A DNA stretch of 64,000 bases from Rana temporaria (taxonomy: Eukaryota; Chordata; Amphibia; Anura; Ranidae). The notes beneath the pieces were generated by a model that worked only from the letters and a program-made list of their open reading frames with translations, ran no database searches and had not been told where the DNA came from. The translations under genes and the position numbers were made by a program. The DNA lies in the NCBI RefSeq assembly GCF_905171775.1, contig NC_053491.1, positions 221,812,486 through 221,876,485 on the forward strand, read 5' to 3'. Every line of letters starts with the position of its first letter. Position 1 is the stretch's first letter. Shown one piece after another: positions 32,701 to 43,927 of this stretch.

Positions 32701-33222
32701 TTTAAAGGGGAGTTCCAGCCAATATTTATGTTTATTAAAAGTCAGCAGCTACAAAAAGTGTAGCTGCTGGCTTTTAATAAACAGACACTTACCTGTTCCA
32801 GCGACACGCCGGCCGGGGCTCCGCTCCTCTCCCCCCTCCCCGGCCGGCGTCTTCATTGTCACTGTGGGCACCCGGCCGTAACAGCTTTCGGCTTCACGGC
32901 CGGGCACCCACTGCGCATGCGCGAGCGGCACTGCGCATGCACGTGCAGCCCGGCGCTGCGCTGTTTGATTGGACAGGCGATCGCCTAGGACCTGTCACGT
33001 GTCCTAGGCGATCGCCTACAGGGAGGGGCTGCCAAAAGGCGATTAAGCTTAATCGCCTTTGCAGCCCCTCGGCGGAAGGAGGAAGTGGGACAGGAAGTCC
33101 CCTTCTCCTGAAGCCCCCACTCCCCCCCCCCCCCCAAAAAAAAAATTACATGCCAAATGTGGCATGTAAGGGGGTGAGGAGTGGGATAAGCGGAAGTTCC
33201 ATTTTTGGGTGGAACTCCACTA
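32701..33222. repeat. GC-rich interspersed element with nested palindromes
   Basis: Ends TTTAAAGGGGAGTTCCA and TGGAACTCCACTATA. The interior is very GC-rich compared with the flanks. It contains the arms AAGTCAGCAGCTAC / GTAGCTGCTGGCTT, a 17-bp inverted repeat (32975-32991 with 33001-33017) and a perfect 26-bp palindrome (33035-33060). Related copies lie at 39720-40102 and near 7825 and 60720. Confidence 0.7.
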
Positions 33223-33654
33223 TAACTGCCTCCCGCCTGCTGCTGTATTTTGAAATGATGTGCGTCCTCGTATGACGTCCTCCCGCTCTCGCAGCTTGCC
33301 GATCGGTGGTACCTTCTTCGATGCAATATTTTTTCACTAGTACCTGTGCTGTGTCCCAGTTATTCAATTAAATATTATATGGATTAATAATATTTTCCTC
33401 TATACTTATACCATCAGATTACTCCCCAAAACTTTGTGTTTACTTTAAAAACATTATTTTTTTACTAGTATCCCTTAGCAATATACTTTCAGAGCTTCCC
33501 AGACTGCAAAGTGCAGAGCTGTAAGGGTCAATATATTAAATGTTTGTTTTTGGGTCTAACGCCACTTTAAACCTTAAAAAGCTAGGCAATAAGGGTTTTC
33601 AGCATCGGGTCAACAATGGCCCTATTTCTTCACTACAAAAATGTTTTTCCTACA

Positions 33655-34532
33655 GCAATCCTCCATAACTTTATGACCCCTGACCGGTTAAGTGAATTGA
33701 TTATCTCATTACAATGGCATCTAAAATTCAGATGGATATATTAGGCAGCAAGTAAACATGTTGCCCCTGAAGTTGATGTGTTGAAAGCAGAAAAAAAATA
33801 GGCATCTCAGTTTGTTGTGTATGAGGCTGAGGAGCCACTGAGAGGTCAGGGTGCCCATGCTGACCCGTGTTCACAGCCAAAAGCACCTATAATGAGCACT
33901 TGAGGATTAGAACTGGACCACAAAGCAATAAAAGAAGGTGACCTCGTCTGATGAATCACATTTCCTTTTACATCATGTGGATGGGCAGGTGTGTGTGTCG
34001 CTTACCTAGTGAAGAGATGACACCATGATGCACTAATAGAAAGAAAGCGAGGCGGCGGAGGCAGTGTGATGCTTGGAAATCTTTTGATCCTGCCATCCAT
34101 GTGGATGTTTCTGAACATGTATTGCTTACCTACACGTGTTTGATGACCAAGTACACATCTTCATGGAAATGGTATTCCCTGTTGGCAGTGGCCTCTTTCA
34201 GCAGAATAATGTGCCCTGCTACACTGAGAAAATGGTTTCAGGAACACCACAACAAGTTTGAGGTATTGATTTAGCCCCACAATTCTCCAGGTCTCAGTTC
34301 AATCATGCATCTGGGATGTGCTGGAAAAAACAGTCCATGGAGGCCCCACGTTGCAACTTACATGATTTAAAGGATTTGGTACTAACAGCTTGATGACGGA
34401 TACCGCAGCATACATTCAGAGGTCTAGTGGTGTCCATGCCTTTGTAGGTCAGGGTTGTTATGGTGGCAAAAGGGGGTGCTCACTCAATATTAGGTGGGTG
34501 GTCATAAAGTTATGGCTGATCAGTGTATATAT
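33655..34532. mobile_element. Tc1/mariner-like relic
   Basis: Left CCATAACTTTATGACCCCTG and right GGTCATAAAGTTATGGCTGA are inverted ends. The interior keeps broken transposase text such as CAGCAGAATAATGTGCCCTG (the Q-Q-N-N-V-P region) and CCTCATCTGATGAATCACAT. No continuous frame remains. Confidence 0.7.
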
Positions 34533-35408
34533 GGACTATTCACACCACTATGCTGAAAATCGCAGGCCATCATAAATAAGTCTCCTTATGAGGATGTCTT
34601 TCAGAGAAGACACTGAATCTGCTGCACCCATGTTATTTTAGCTCACTGTAATATATATACAATTATTTGATATCATGTCAATCATTTACGCAATAAACAT
34701 GACAATTAACACAGATCTGTTAGCATGGTTTGCACCACAGAAGTGGAAGTTGCTAATCCAGGATTTGACAGTAGATTTTTTTGGTGAGTCTCTGAATATC
34801 GAAACATTTGATATGGATTATCACCATTTTCCGATAAAAGAAGAGGCAGGGTGATACGTTGCTATATTTGTACTTTTCAGATATTTTCTGTTCAAATTGG
34901 TGACCGTCCCAGTGTAAGGTAATATGGTCATGTCATGTCTTCACCCGTCCAGTTGCTCTTCCTGGATAGCAGGAGACTTCATTCCAAATAACGGGAATAT
35001 TACACCACAGTCAGCTGCTCCCGGGCGTATTGTCTGCTAGTCTCAATGCAAATGTTGTTCTGTTTATAGAAGAAGTTTGGATGCCTCTATTCCCTGCCCC
35101 ATGACAAGATGTGAAGTTGCCAATCTCAATCTTTTTTAGTTTTAACAGTCTGAGATGGACTTGTTAATAGATTTCCGTTGACATACATTATGTAAAATGT
35201 CATAATAATTCTGTTATTTTATCATAATGTTAAAATGTTCTAAAAAAAAATGGGTGGTACTCCCACGCTATCCATCAGTGAATATATAATTAATATTCCT
35301 CAATTAGCTGCTACAGACACCTATAGTGTTTCCACAACTATAGTGTATACAAATGTGCAAATGAAGTAGTGCTGCGCTACTAATATTACTGTGCGATAAA
35401 TATGCGGG
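34533..35408. other. Intron 7, no feature recognised
   Basis: AT-rich, with no exon, domain or clear repeat ends. Confidence 0.4.
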
Positions 35409-35489
<81 letters not shown>

Positions 35490-35538
35490 CATACATACAT
35501 ACATACATACATACATACATACATACATACATACACAC
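35409..35538. repeat. Compound microsatellite (GT)n(AT)n(ACAT)n
   Basis: Three blocks in series: GT dinucleotides, a long AT block, then ACAT tetranucleotides. Long open frames across it on both strands (Y-I-Y-I, M-Y-V-C) are artefacts. Confidence 0.95.
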
Positions 35539-35671
35539 ACCATAAAAAAAAAAAACTGTGATATTTTGTATTGCAAATTCAACATATGCAAACTGCAATA
35601 ACCCAGTTCTTGCAGTGGGTGGGATATACACTCATAATAAAGAAGTGGTTGTATACCGTTTTTTGTAATTT

Positions 35672-35942
35672 TTTTTACCTACAGGTAAGCCTATAATGAG
35701 GCTTACCTGTAGGTAAAATTAATATCTCCTAAACCTGTACTGTTTAGGAGATACTCACTTTACATACAGCCGCTGACCTCAGCGGCGCATGCGCTCTGAA
35801 TGCCCGGCTGAAGGTCCGGCAGATGAAGAAACGCAGAGGACAAAAATGTCAGCTCCCTCGGCATGGACCAGGTTGCGATATGGGGGCTTTGATCTAAGGT
35901 AAGTATTTTATAATGAGCTAGTAAATACTAGCTCGTTATGCC
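35672..35942. mobile_element. Short element starting with a perfect hairpin
   Basis: TTTACCTACAGGTAAGCCT (35674-35692) pairs perfectly with 35699-35717 across a 6-base spacer. A second hairpin is ATCTCCTAAAC / GTTTAGGAGAT. At the right end are GAGCTAGTAAATACTAGCTC and TTATGCC, echoing the left TAAGCCTATAATG. The core is GC-rich. Non-coding. Confidence 0.6.
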
Positions 35943-35993
35943 TTTTGCTATACAGGGTTTTTCTTTTATGTTTTTTTTTTTTTTTAAATGTGG

Positions 35994-36001
<8 letters not shown>

Positions 36002-36031
<30 letters not shown>

Positions 36032-36044
36032 AATATATAAATAA

Positions 36045-36107
<63 letters not shown>

Positions 36108-36134
36108 TACATACATACATACATACATACATAG
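36002..36134. repeat. Second compound microsatellite (GT)n, (AAAT)n, (AT)n, (ATAC)n
   Basis: Same block order as 35409-35538, with an added AAAT stretch; the two flank the hairpin element between them. Confidence 0.95.
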
Positions 36135-36715
36135 TTGTGCTCATAAGTTTACAGAATTTGTGATTTCTTGGCAATTTTTCAGAGAGTATGAATGATAACA
36201 CAAAAACTTTTCTTTCACTCCATGGTTCGTGTTTGGCTGAAGCCATTTGCTATGATTAAACTGTGTTTACTCTTTTTAAATCATAATGACAACAGAAACT
36301 ACCCAAATGACCCTGATCAAAAGTTTACATACTGTGGTGATTTTGGTCTGATAACATGCACACAAGTTGACACAAAGGGGTTTGAATGGCTAATTAAAGT
36401 TAACCATCCTCACCTGTGATCTGTTTGCTTGTATTTAGTGTGTGTGTGTGTGTATAAAAGGTCAATGCGTTTCTGGACTCCTGACAGACCCTTGCATCTT
36501 TCATCAAGTGCTGCACTGACGTTTCTGGATTCTGAGTCATGGGGAAAGCAAAAGAATTGTCAAAGGATTTGCGGGAAAAGGTAGTTAAACTGTATAAAAC
36601 AGGAAAGGGATATAAAAAGATATCCAAGGAATTGAGAGTGCCCATCAGCAGTGTTCAAGCACTAATCAAGAAGTGTAAAATTAGGGGTTCTGGTGGCAAG
36701 GATCCTACTTTGAGT
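36135..36715 (+). mobile_element. Tc1-like transposon, 5' part
   Basis: Starts GTTGTGCTCATAAGTTTAC. A related start, GTTGTGCTCATAAGTTTACC, occurs at 58800. A transposase beginning M-G-K-A-K-E-L-S-K-D-L-R-E-K-V-V-K-L-Y opens at 36539. The element is cut near 36715 by sequence with GTCGGACCAACTT repeats. The catalytic part is missing. Confidence 0.8.
36539..36715 (+). pseudogene. Tc1 transposase, N-terminal helix-turn-helix only
   Basis: Reads through K-K-I-S-K-E-L-R-V-P-I-S-S-V-Q-A-L-I-K-K, the paired-like DNA-binding HTH, then runs out of homology. The remaining frame to 36811 (K-S-D-Q-L repeats) comes from other sequence. Confidence 0.8.
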
Positions 36716-37135
36716 CACACCAAAGTAGTGCAGGAACCTTTTTCAAAGTCGGACCAACTTAAGTCGGACCAACTTGTGTCGGACCAGTTAAGACCGCTCT
36801 CATACCATTGATTTACACACGCCTAATTCTCTCTCAGTCTCTAAGTTCTTTTTTTTGCATTAAGAGAAAAGTGTCAGTAGCACTAGGGCTGACCTACTGT
36901 AGCTGAAGGAGCGGCATTTAAGGGTGATATGTGCTATGTTGCATAATTCTCACCAGTAGAGTCATCAAGAGACATAAGAAACCAGTGGGCAATACTGGCT
37001 GTCAGTATGCACCTTTCAATAACGATGATATTGATTCTCAAAGTATCATATGTAGTTAAATGATTATCTTTTTATTTTTTTTGTACAAGTGAATACAGAG
37101 AATGTTATTGAACTGATTGTTTTTATCCCCTGTAG

Positions 37136-37297
37136 GTGCAGCTGTACTCTGAAGCAAGTGTAGCACTTTTGCAGCTGAACAATCCCAAAGACTTTTATGA
37201 ACTAAACATTCAATCAAAGAAGAACATGACTATAGAAGGAAAAGAGGTGACACTGAATCCAGCTTACTTGTTATGGGATCTCAGTGCTGTGAGTCAG
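37136..37297 (+). CDS. GNPTAB: GNPTAB exon 8
   Basis: 54 codons between CCCTGTAG and GTATGT, phase 0 at both ends. Reads V-Q-L-Y-S-E-A-S-V-A-L-L-Q-L-N-N-P-K-D-F, then K-K-N-M-T-I-E-G-K-E and P-A-Y-L-L-W-D-L-S-A-V-S-Q. The L-Y-S-E-A-S-V-A-L-L and P-A-Y-L-L-W-D-L-S-A blocks match human GNPTAB closely, and N-M-T is a conserved sequon. It lies 20 kb downstream of exon 7, across the transposon-filled intron 7. Confidence 0.97.
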
Positions 37298-37918
37298 GTA
37301 TGTGATTAGGCAGCTACCTCCGCAGATCACCAAGCAGGGTATTTAGCTGTATCAATGTCTACATCTTAAGAGAAAGCAGTGCTAATTGACAGCTACCTTG
37401 GATATAATTAAAGAGCTCAAAGGTCACAGATTTATTTTCATTCCTGGCATGTCTACAGGACCTCTCTGCTTAGAAGCCATCCAACTGATGAGAGTAGATA
37501 AATGGACTGGGCAGTGCACTTTTCATAGCCAGTACCAAAATGTTCTTAAAAGGGGTCAAAGGAGCAATCAATACTTGTTTATGTGGTAGCAGCATTTTTC
37601 TTATGGTGTTAAGAAGCATTGCGCGTTATTACAGACGTATGGCCATGTGCTTCAAGTATAACAAGTGCAGAGCGGCAAGTAATGATTTTAGCCTATGCTA
37701 GACATGACATGACCTCATCAGTTGGTCAATCACACTGTATTATCAAGCCTTGATATTAACGAAATCCAGTGTAACTGTGAACTCACAGGTAATTTTTTTT
37801 TCCTGCTATTACATAGCGTTGTTTATGAAGGTGGGGGCGCTAGTGAATAAATGTGTATAGCAAATATTGTATCAAATATATACTATCAAACTAAACAGCT
37901 CCAAAACAAAAATATGTG

Positions 37919-38091
37919 ATCATACATGGAAATTAGTATAATATAAGTGCATAAACCACTAGTACAACAATAGTAGATGTAACAATAACTGAGTGTGTTA
38001 CAACTGTGCAAAAGTCTGTATATAATCAAATCCAAACTATTGTTGTACTAGTGGTTTATGCACTTATATTATACTAATTTCCATGTATGAT
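37919..38091. repeat. Perfect 55-bp inverted repeat
   Basis: Arm 37919-37973 (ATCATACATGGAAATTAGTA to ACAACAATAG) is exactly complementary to 38037-38091, with a 63-base spacer. Its origin is unknown; it may be the end of a fold-back or Penelope-like element. Confidence 0.95.
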
Positions 38092-38092
38092 T

Positions 38093-38470
38093 TATTGGAG
38101 TGCGGCTGTCCATCATCTCCTCCCTCTTATTTATGCTTTGTGCATTGCCTGCACCCATCGGGTTTTGAACCATACTCACCACTGAAGTGCATTTGTCTGG
38201 AGCGGCGGTTTTCTTTCTTACACATGTGAGGTATCGCCACGATTGGTAGAGTGAGAGCAATAATTCTAGCCCTAGACCTCCTCTGTAACCCAAAACATGC
38301 AACCTGTAGAGATTTTAAAGGGTAAAAGTTTGTCACCATTCCACGAGTGGACGCAATTTTGAAGCGTGACATTTTGGGTATCGATTTCCTCGGCGTAACA
38401 TTATCTTTCAAAATATAAAAAAAATTGGGCTAACTTTACTGTTGTCTTACACTTTAATTAAAAAATATTT
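38093..38470. repeat. Probable interspersed repeat
   Basis: Contains GTGAGGTATCGCCACGATTG, GCAACCTGTAGAGATTTTAA and GTGACATTTTGGGTATCGAT, phrases I associate with repeats in frog genomes. No frame is conserved. Confidence 0.4.
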
Positions 38471-38689
38471 TTTCCCAAAAAAAGTGCGCTTGTAAGACCG
38501 CTGCGCCAATACAGTGAGACAGAAAGTATTGCAACGACCGCCATTTTATTCTCTAGGGTGTTAGAATAAAAATTATATATAATGTTTGGGGGTTCTAATT
38601 AGAGGGAAGGAGATGGCAGTGAAAAACACAGAACTGCTGTTTTGCTAATTGTAATGTAATGTAACCTCTAATGCAAACAGCCACCACAA

Positions 38690-38890
38690 GATGGCGCCAG
38701 ATCACAGAAGGAAGCGCCGGACGGTATTTGAGGCCGCGGTTTTGAGCCTTCTGCAGGCCTCAGCTTCCTTCTGTAAAGGCCGCAAAGCCGCCGCCTCAAT
38801 TACCAGCGGGCGCGGGCCCGCCGCGACCACGCCCGCGCTGGCCGGTAATTGAGGCCACGGCTTTGCGGCCTTCTGCAGCCCTAAGCTTCC
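38690..38890. repeat. GC-rich inverted repeat in intron 8
   Basis: GGCCGCAAAGCCG and CCTCAATTACCAGCG near 38778-38808 pair with CGCTGGCCGGTAATTGAGG and CGGCTTTGCGGCC near 38836-38871. Dense in CpG, unlike the flanking intron. No promoter elements or transcript start can be argued. Confidence 0.7.
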
Positions 38891-39164
38891 CCAGGCGCCA
38901 GGTCACAATTTCTTGTCGCAATTGCGATCGGCCCCTGGATTTTGTCGAGGCCTACCTTAAGGCTCCCAAAAGGGACAGGCTGCCCTTTGTTCTACAATTG
39001 CCAGGTGAATGCAGCATATTATTACTCAGCTGTTGCAGCCTGAAAAGAAAGGTTCTCTCCATTTCTGTGAAGCCATCGGGTCTCGGCCTTCTGTTTACTA
39101 CTACTCTTTTTTTTTCTTGCTAAGAGGTTTGTTAGCATGTTAGTCGTTGTTGCTCACCCCTTAA

Positions 39165-39235
39165 ATAGAGGTTTTTGGACATCCTTATTGGTCTAAAAAT
39201 AAACGTTCTTGTGTCCTGTGATGTACAATTAGGAA
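39165..39235. mobile_element. Possible divergent DIRS end
   Basis: TTTTTGGACATCC followed by CTTGTGTCCTGTGATGTAC parallels the copy-2 order TTTGGGACATCC then CTCTGTGTTCCGTGATGTAC (25428-25480). The spacing between the two blocks is similar, but the match is short. Confidence 0.45.
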
Positions 39236-39719
39236 AATTAGTTCTCCATACTGCAGCCGCTGCCCGATTCTTTTTTTTTTTTCTCCCTCTCCTCGATGGC
39301 AGTACAGGGAGAAGTTCCCTGTACTAGCTGTCCGTTTTTAAAATCAGCGTGGTCGTGTGGGCAGAGCTCTGTGTATGAATGAACTACAAGTCCCCCACAT
39401 CCCTTGCGGATGTCCCCTTGTAGTTCTCAATGAACTACCACGGCGCTGTGTATCTACTTGCCTTTACGGGTACACAGATACATTGACAGATCTGCAGGAG
39501 ACCTGTATGGCATCTGCTGATTGCAGGTGTAATGCCTTTACAGGCTCCAAACATAAAAATAATGCACATTTTTTTACCTGCAAAAATGTGCATTAATTGA
39601 TGTATTTTTTTAAGTAAACTTATCCTTTTTAACTCTCCTGTTTTCTGTGTATTCCAAGAAAATAATTTAAGTAAGTAAGTCAAAATTCTGTTATTTCAAC
39701 TCTTAGACAGTGTGTTAAA

Positions 39720-40102
39720 GCGTATTTCCACTTATTTAAAAGTCAGCCGCTACAAAAAGTGTAGCTGCTGACATTTAATAATCAGATGCTCACCTGTCCC
39801 ACGGCCCGCTCCTCTTTCCCTCCTCTTCGTGGGGCCGGCATTGTTACTGTGGGCGCCCTGCTGTGGCTTCACAGCCGGGCGCGCACTGTGCTGTGATTGG
39901 CCGGAAAATCTTCTGGGACCTGTGACATGTCCCAAAAGCTTGGAGGGAGGGGAGAGAGGTGATCTTCCTTCCGGCGCCAGGGAGGAAGTTGGAGCTGGGT
40001 GCCTGTAAAAACAGGGTACCCACTCCTCCCTTAAATGTGTATTGTCAGAGAGTCACCTACACTTAAAGCGGACGTTCCATTTTTGGGTGGAGCTCTGCTT
40101 TA
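39720..40102. repeat. Interspersed element related to 32701-33222
   Basis: Starts AAAGCGTATTTCCACTTATT, with AAGTCAGCCGCTACAAAAAG and CTTTTTGTAGCGG-type complement, and ends TTCCATTTTTGGGTGGAGCT CTGCTTTA, like the other copy. Non-coding. Confidence 0.65.
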
Positions 40103-40135
40103 ACACAGCTTTTATTTAACATTTGAGTCCACTTT

Positions 40136-40777
40136 AACCACTTCCCGCCAAACCCCATTGTGGATTGACGTCTGCAATGTGGCTCCGTTATCCTGACTGG
40201 ACGTCATATGATGTCCAGGAGGATAAGCCGTGATCGGGTACCGGCCGATCGGCAGCTCTCCTGTCGGGGGGGGAGGGTGCGTTGAGCATTGATTATCAGT
40301 GCAGCCCCCATCAGAGGTGCCTACCATAGTGCCAATCAGTGCCAATAATTAACGCCTGTCAGTACCCTTCACAGATGCGATTCAGTGCCCATCAGTAATG
40401 ACTGTCAGTACCTCCTTGTCAGGGCTGACCATCACTGCCATCTATTAATGCCTGTCAGTGCCCAATATCGGTGCCCATCAGTGCTGTCTCTCGGTACCCA
40501 TCAATTCTACATATTAATGCCTTCTCTTCAGTGCAAACTCATCAGTGCTCATCAGTGCAGCCTCATCAGTGCCTGTCCGTGAAGGAGAAAATAACATTTT
40601 ATAACAGAAACGAAGAAAGAAAAACCCCAGAGGTGATCAAATACCACCAACGGAAATCTCTATTTCTGGAAGAAAATTGTAAAAAAAAAATTGTTTGGGT
40701 ACAGTGTAGCATGACCGTGCAATTGTCATTCAAAGTGTGAGGGCGCTGAAAAATGTCCTGGGCAGGAAGGGGGAAGT
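40136..40777. repeat. CCACTT/AAGTGG-family repeat with an internal degenerate ATCAGTGC array
   Basis: Starts CCACTTCCCGCC and ends GGGGGAAGTGG. Between about 40319 and 40580 short units near ATCAGTGCC recur irregularly, a degenerate tandem array. GGTGATCAAATACCACC (40634) is the family landmark. Confidence 0.65.
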
Positions 40778-41760
40778 GGCTGGTTAGCTTTGAAATAGTT
40801 GGGTAGTCTTGAGTTTGAAGCTAAAATAAAATATTTTTTGTTTGCCTTCACTGATTCCTTCTTTATCACCCCCAATCCCCCCCCCCCCCCCCATCAAGAT
40901 ACCAATTAATTTATTTTTTAAATAAACCTTTCATTATGACATGCCTTCTTTTGAATTTAGACACAGTAACATCATCACTGGGTCTTTGTGCTTCTTTAAG
41001 CAAGGCAGATTGTGACTGGTAGGAGTGGGCTGTATATAGGTTGCTGCAAACTTGTAAACATTGAATCGCACAGCAGCACTTTGTGATCTTTCACTTTTAT
41101 GAATGCCGTTGTACACACAGCCATGCAGTGCTGATCAGTCAATCAGAAAAGTGAAACCTCACTGGGCACTGCAGGGCTGTGTAACGTAATTAGCTGTGTA
41201 TGTTTACAAGCAGCCATAGCTCCCTATGATCATTGATTCATTGATGCATGGCAGCCCTAGTCTCTGGCAGCAGGGCCCACCACGCTGTTCACAAATCTGA
41301 AGATAAGGCTGGAGTTCTGCTTTATAACATCTTTCTTTCATGAGTGAAGTGTAAATAAATGATTATCTCATGGCTGGGGAAAAAGGAGTTCTTTTCTATC
41401 CAGTAACTGTTGGAAATAACATCACAGTGTGCCTTCTTAAATAATGTCAAAGGCAAATACCTTTGCTATGAGAACAACATGTAGGTCTTGTTTATATTTA
41501 CTAAGCTTGTCACTTTACCTCACAGCAGTCCATAATCTGGATATATTTATCTTGGGAAGATTGTTTACCTCCTTTTTTGGTATTACAGATGGGCTTTGGT
41601 AGGCAGCCCATTTCCCCATCCTTCCCATGAGAATGGATGACTCTCTTCCGCCAGTAAGTCTCCCTTAGCCAACTAGCTTTAGCAACACAATGTATTTACA
41701 GTAAGCTTGTGCAATGCTTGTCATAAGAAGGTGACAACAACATGTTAAAAATATACAGTA
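40778..41760. other. Intron 8, no feature recognised
   Basis: Includes a C run at about 40877-40892. No exon, domain or convincing repeat ends. Confidence 0.4.
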
Positions 41761-42165
41761 TTAAAGGGGTTGTAAATGCATTAAGGTGGAAAAACCTTTC
41801 AGGGACTAGCACACCAGCTCCAGCTGGTGTCTCGGGTCCTAAATAGATAGGTTGATAGCAGCACAGCCATTGGCTCCTGTTGCTGTCAATTAAATCCAAA
41901 GGTCCGAGGGGCAGGGCCGAGTCCTGCTGTCTGTGTCAATGGGCACAGCAGCAGGAAACGGCAGCGTGCCCACATGAGTGCCCAGAGGGAGAGTGGCTCT
42001 CCGATGGGACACTCGAGAAGAGGAGGAGCCAGGAGCGCTGCTGAGAGACCCCAGAAGAGGAGGATCGGGGTCACTATGTGCAAAACCAACTGCCCAGGGG
42101 AGGTATGACATGTTGGTTTTTTGGATTGTTTTTTTAAACAAACCTTTACATATCCTTTAAGCAGT
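41761..42165. repeat. Interspersed repeat (TTAAAGGGGTTGTAAA type)
   Basis: Starts TTAAAGGGGTTGTAAATGCA and ends ACCTTTACATATCCTTTAA. Contains CCCCAGAAGAGGAGGATCG, shared with about 16072-16092; a similar tail (CTTTACAATCACTTTAAAGG) occurs at 54993-55012. Confidence 0.6.
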
Positions 42166-42196
42166 GTTAATTTGCTGATAATATAAACCTGTGCGT

Positions 42197-42882
42197 AGGG
42201 ATCAACCGATTATCGGTGAGGCCGATATTCACTTATTTTGAAGTATCGGGCACCAGCATACTCGATAATACCAATAATTGCTTCAAGGGGTTTTACCGGA
42301 GGGGTGCATGCAGCTGCAGGCATCACCCCGGTATGGTTCTTTAGAGCTGACGGTTGGCTTTATTATAATAAAAACTGATGCGGCTCAACAGCCACACAGA
42401 TTTTATTACAAACTGGAGGGGATGTCCCCCTTCCGCCGCTCGCCTGGGCTCTCCTGTCCCACCTGGAGGCCCCAACAACCAGCCGGCTGGTCGAAGACCC
42501 AAACAAAGCCGATGTTTCATTCAGGTCTCGGATCTAGTAACCCAGAAGCGATGTCGTGACATCACTTCCCGGATGACTGGCATCTTAAAGGCGCTGGTTT
42601 AAAAAAAATATAAAGCATTAAAAAATGCAGATCTTGCCGTTTTGAATATTTTCAAGTTCAGAGGAGGGGTTTGGGGGGGGTCTTATAGACCCCCTGATCC
42701 CTCCACAAAGATTACCAGTCACTGCCTATTACTGTCACAATGGATGTTTACATTCCTTGTGACAGCAGTAACGGCGATCAAAAGAAAAAAAAGTGTAAAA
42801 ATTTTTTTTTAAACGTACAGAATATCAGCACACAATATTGGTGTCGTATCGGCACTTCAAAAACGATATCGGTCGATCCCTA
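42197..42882. mobile_element. MITE with TAGGGATCAACCGAT ends
   Basis: Left TAGGGATCAACCGATTATCG and right ATATCGGTCGATCCCTA are inverted ends, with further GATATTC / ATACGACACC type pairing inside. Non-coding. Confidence 0.75.
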
Positions 42883-43017
42883 CTTTGAAGCCCAATTTCA
42901 GGAATTGGACAAAATGCACCCTTGCAGCTGCCCCTCCCTCATACTTCAAGGGTTAACTGTTTGTTCAGTCTAGGGGTGTCAGAATAGGAAACATTCCCTT
43001 ATTCCTCACTGCAGGGA

Positions 43018-43692
43018 AGCCACTTGCCGACCGTCGCACGCCAATGTACGTTGGCGACGTACCTGTACATCCCTTTAAATTTCCCGCCCAGCGGGCATGC
43101 TTCGTGAGTGTGCCCACGGGTCTCTTGAACTCAATGTTCTCGGGCGGCCCGTGATTGTGGTCGGCAAAGGCAGAACAGGGGGATCGGGAACGGTCACCAG
43201 TGATGTGTTATGTCTAGCCACGCCCCCTAAGAGTAAGAATCACTCCCTTGTACAGACTTAACCCCTTCAGCGCCACCTAGTCGTTAACCCCTTCACTGCC
43301 AGTGTCATTTTCACAGTAATCCGAGTATTTTTAAAGAACTGATCGCTGTAAAAATGACAATGGTCCCAAAAATGTGTCAAAAGTGCCCGATGTGTCCGCC
43401 ATAAAGTCGGCCTAAACTGAGGGGGAAAAGTTTTTTTATATATATTTTTGGGGGATATTTATTAGAGCAAAAATTGTCGCTCTATTTTCGTTTATAGCAC
43501 AAAAAATAAAAACCTCAGAGGTGATCAAATACCACCAAAAGAAAGCTCTATTTTTGGGCAAAAAAGGACGTCAATTTTGTTTGGGAGCCACGTTGCACGA
43601 CCGCGCAATTGTCAGTTAAAGCGACGTAGTGCCAAATCGCAAAAAGTGGTCTGGTCTTTGACCAGGAAAATGGTTCGTGGCATAAGTGGTTA
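43018..43692. repeat. CCACTT/AAGTGG-family repeat, full-length and unsplit
   Basis: Starts CCACTTGCCGACCGTCGC and ends CATAAGTGGTTAAG. It includes CACTGCCAGTGTCATTTTCA at 43294 and GTAAAAATGACAATGGTCCC at 43348, the region where copy 19449-26357 carries the DIRS insertion. It therefore serves as the empty-site relative. Confidence 0.8.
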
Positions 43693-43927
43693 AGGGGACC
43701 ATGGTCGCACTTCTGTCTACTTCCCGCATAATGCATGTTAACAGCCCTGCATTGTAAGTGATGATGCTGAAGTACCGCCAACAGTCCCAGAGGAAAAGAG
43801 TATAGCAATGACGTTGGCTGGATCGGGGGTAAGGTTAAGTGTACAGAGTACCCATAGATGTAACGAGCAATCACCCTTGCAGCTGGTCACTGCATAGGTA
43901 GATTTTGTCTAATTCCATAAAGTCATA

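Noticed and set aside
35304..36246. Open frames of Y-I-Y-I and M-Y-V-C repeats on both strands
   Set aside because: Produced by AT, GT and ACAT microsatellites.
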